A stretch of DNA of 6,801 nucleotides from Firmicutes bacterium UBA1393 (GTDB lineage: Bacteria; Bacillota; DTU025): the NCBI GenBank assembly GCA_002305255.1, contig DBQN01000029.1, positions 1 through 6,801 of the forward strand. The letters run 5' to 3'. Numbering within the stretch: the stretch's first letter is position 1; every line of letters begins with the position of its first letter. The translations under genes were made by a program, and so were the position numbers. Shown here piece by piece: positions 6,713 through 6,801 of this stretch. The notes beneath the pieces were generated by a model. That model was not told the origin of the DNA. It saw only the letters and a list, made by a program, of their open reading frames with translations, and ran no database searches.

Positions 6713-6801
6713 GCCAGGACCTCCCTTCCTCGGTTCGTGGTCACGCAGGCATGGGTACATGCGATTCGCACCCATATCAGCTGTCGCAGTTGATGGTTGA
6801 T
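6709..6801 (-). other. Upstream edge: possible tail of a preceding gene, or leader
   Basis: One minus-strand frame is open from the window edge for 30 codons and ends in a TGA at 6711-6709 that overlaps the TTG start of the hydrolase-like gene (TTGA). This could be the end of an upstream gene coupled to it, but 30 open codons in GC-rich DNA is weak evidence and the residues suggest no family. A second frame, that of the hydrolase-like gene, is also open to the edge. I see no promoter here. Confidence 0.25.
6719..6725 (-). promoter_or_regulatory. Ribosome binding site supporting a TTG start
   Basis: The minus strand reads GGGAGGT with a six-base spacer to TTG at 6712. This is the strongest evidence for a TTG start of the hydrolase-like gene over the ATG at 6775. 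Confidence 0.7.

Noticed and set aside
6749..6762. GCATG-N4-CATGC inverted repeat upstream of the first gene
   Set aside because: It is a short perfect dyad but has no promoter elements near it, so it may be chance.
6104..6793. 229-codon plus-strand open frame opposite the hydrolase-like gene
   Set aside because: The opposite strand carries the recognisable family motifs and a strong ribosome binding site. This frame is low in complexity and looks like an antisense shadow.

Overview
The window is about 60% G+C by eye. All six genes I can support lie on the minus strand, so transcription runs from high to low coordinates. Most starts have strong purine-rich ribosome binding sites (GGGAGGT, GGGGAGG, AGGTGG types), and GTG and TTG starts occur. 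The fumarase is the oxygen-sensitive two-subunit Fe-S type, and the MATE and ATC-hydrolase-like proteins resemble those of clostridia-like bacteria. Together this suggests an anaerobic, fairly high-GC Gram-positive (Bacillota-like) bacterium. That is inference; nothing in the window fixes the taxon.

Layout in order of transcription. (1) 6712-5927: a cysteine-rich cytoplasmic protein of the L-2-amino-thiazoline-4-carboxylic acid hydrolase family, probably starting at TTG. (2) 5884-4475: a MATE-family multidrug/metabolite antiporter. (3) 4353-3292: a secreted GlpQ-type glycerophosphodiester phosphodiesterase. (4) 3199-1556: a membrane-anchored extracytoplasmic PIG-L/LmbE-type deacetylase with an extra C-terminal beta-rich module. 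(5) 1526-651 and (6) 631-80: the alpha and beta subunits of a class I [4Fe-4S] fumarate hydratase. A hairpin followed by a short T run at 27-7 may end the unit.

Gaps are 42, 121, 92, 29 and 19 bases, with no convincing terminator between genes, so one long transcript or two or three overlapping ones are possible. The best internal promoter candidate is a perfect TATAAT with two inverted repeats just upstream, in the gap before the deacetylase. The two fumarase genes clearly work together, because both halves are needed for one enzyme. The phosphodiesterase and deacetylase are both predicted to act outside the membrane and could serve envelope or glycolipid turnover. The hydrolase-like protein and the MATE exporter could form a detoxification pair. 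The last two links rest on adjacency only.

I see no RNA gene, CRISPR array, insertion sequence, phage gene or toxin-antitoxin module, and no clear sign of a new defence or mobile system. The unusual points are the architecture of the deacetylase, the mixed gene neighbourhood and the structured promoter region.
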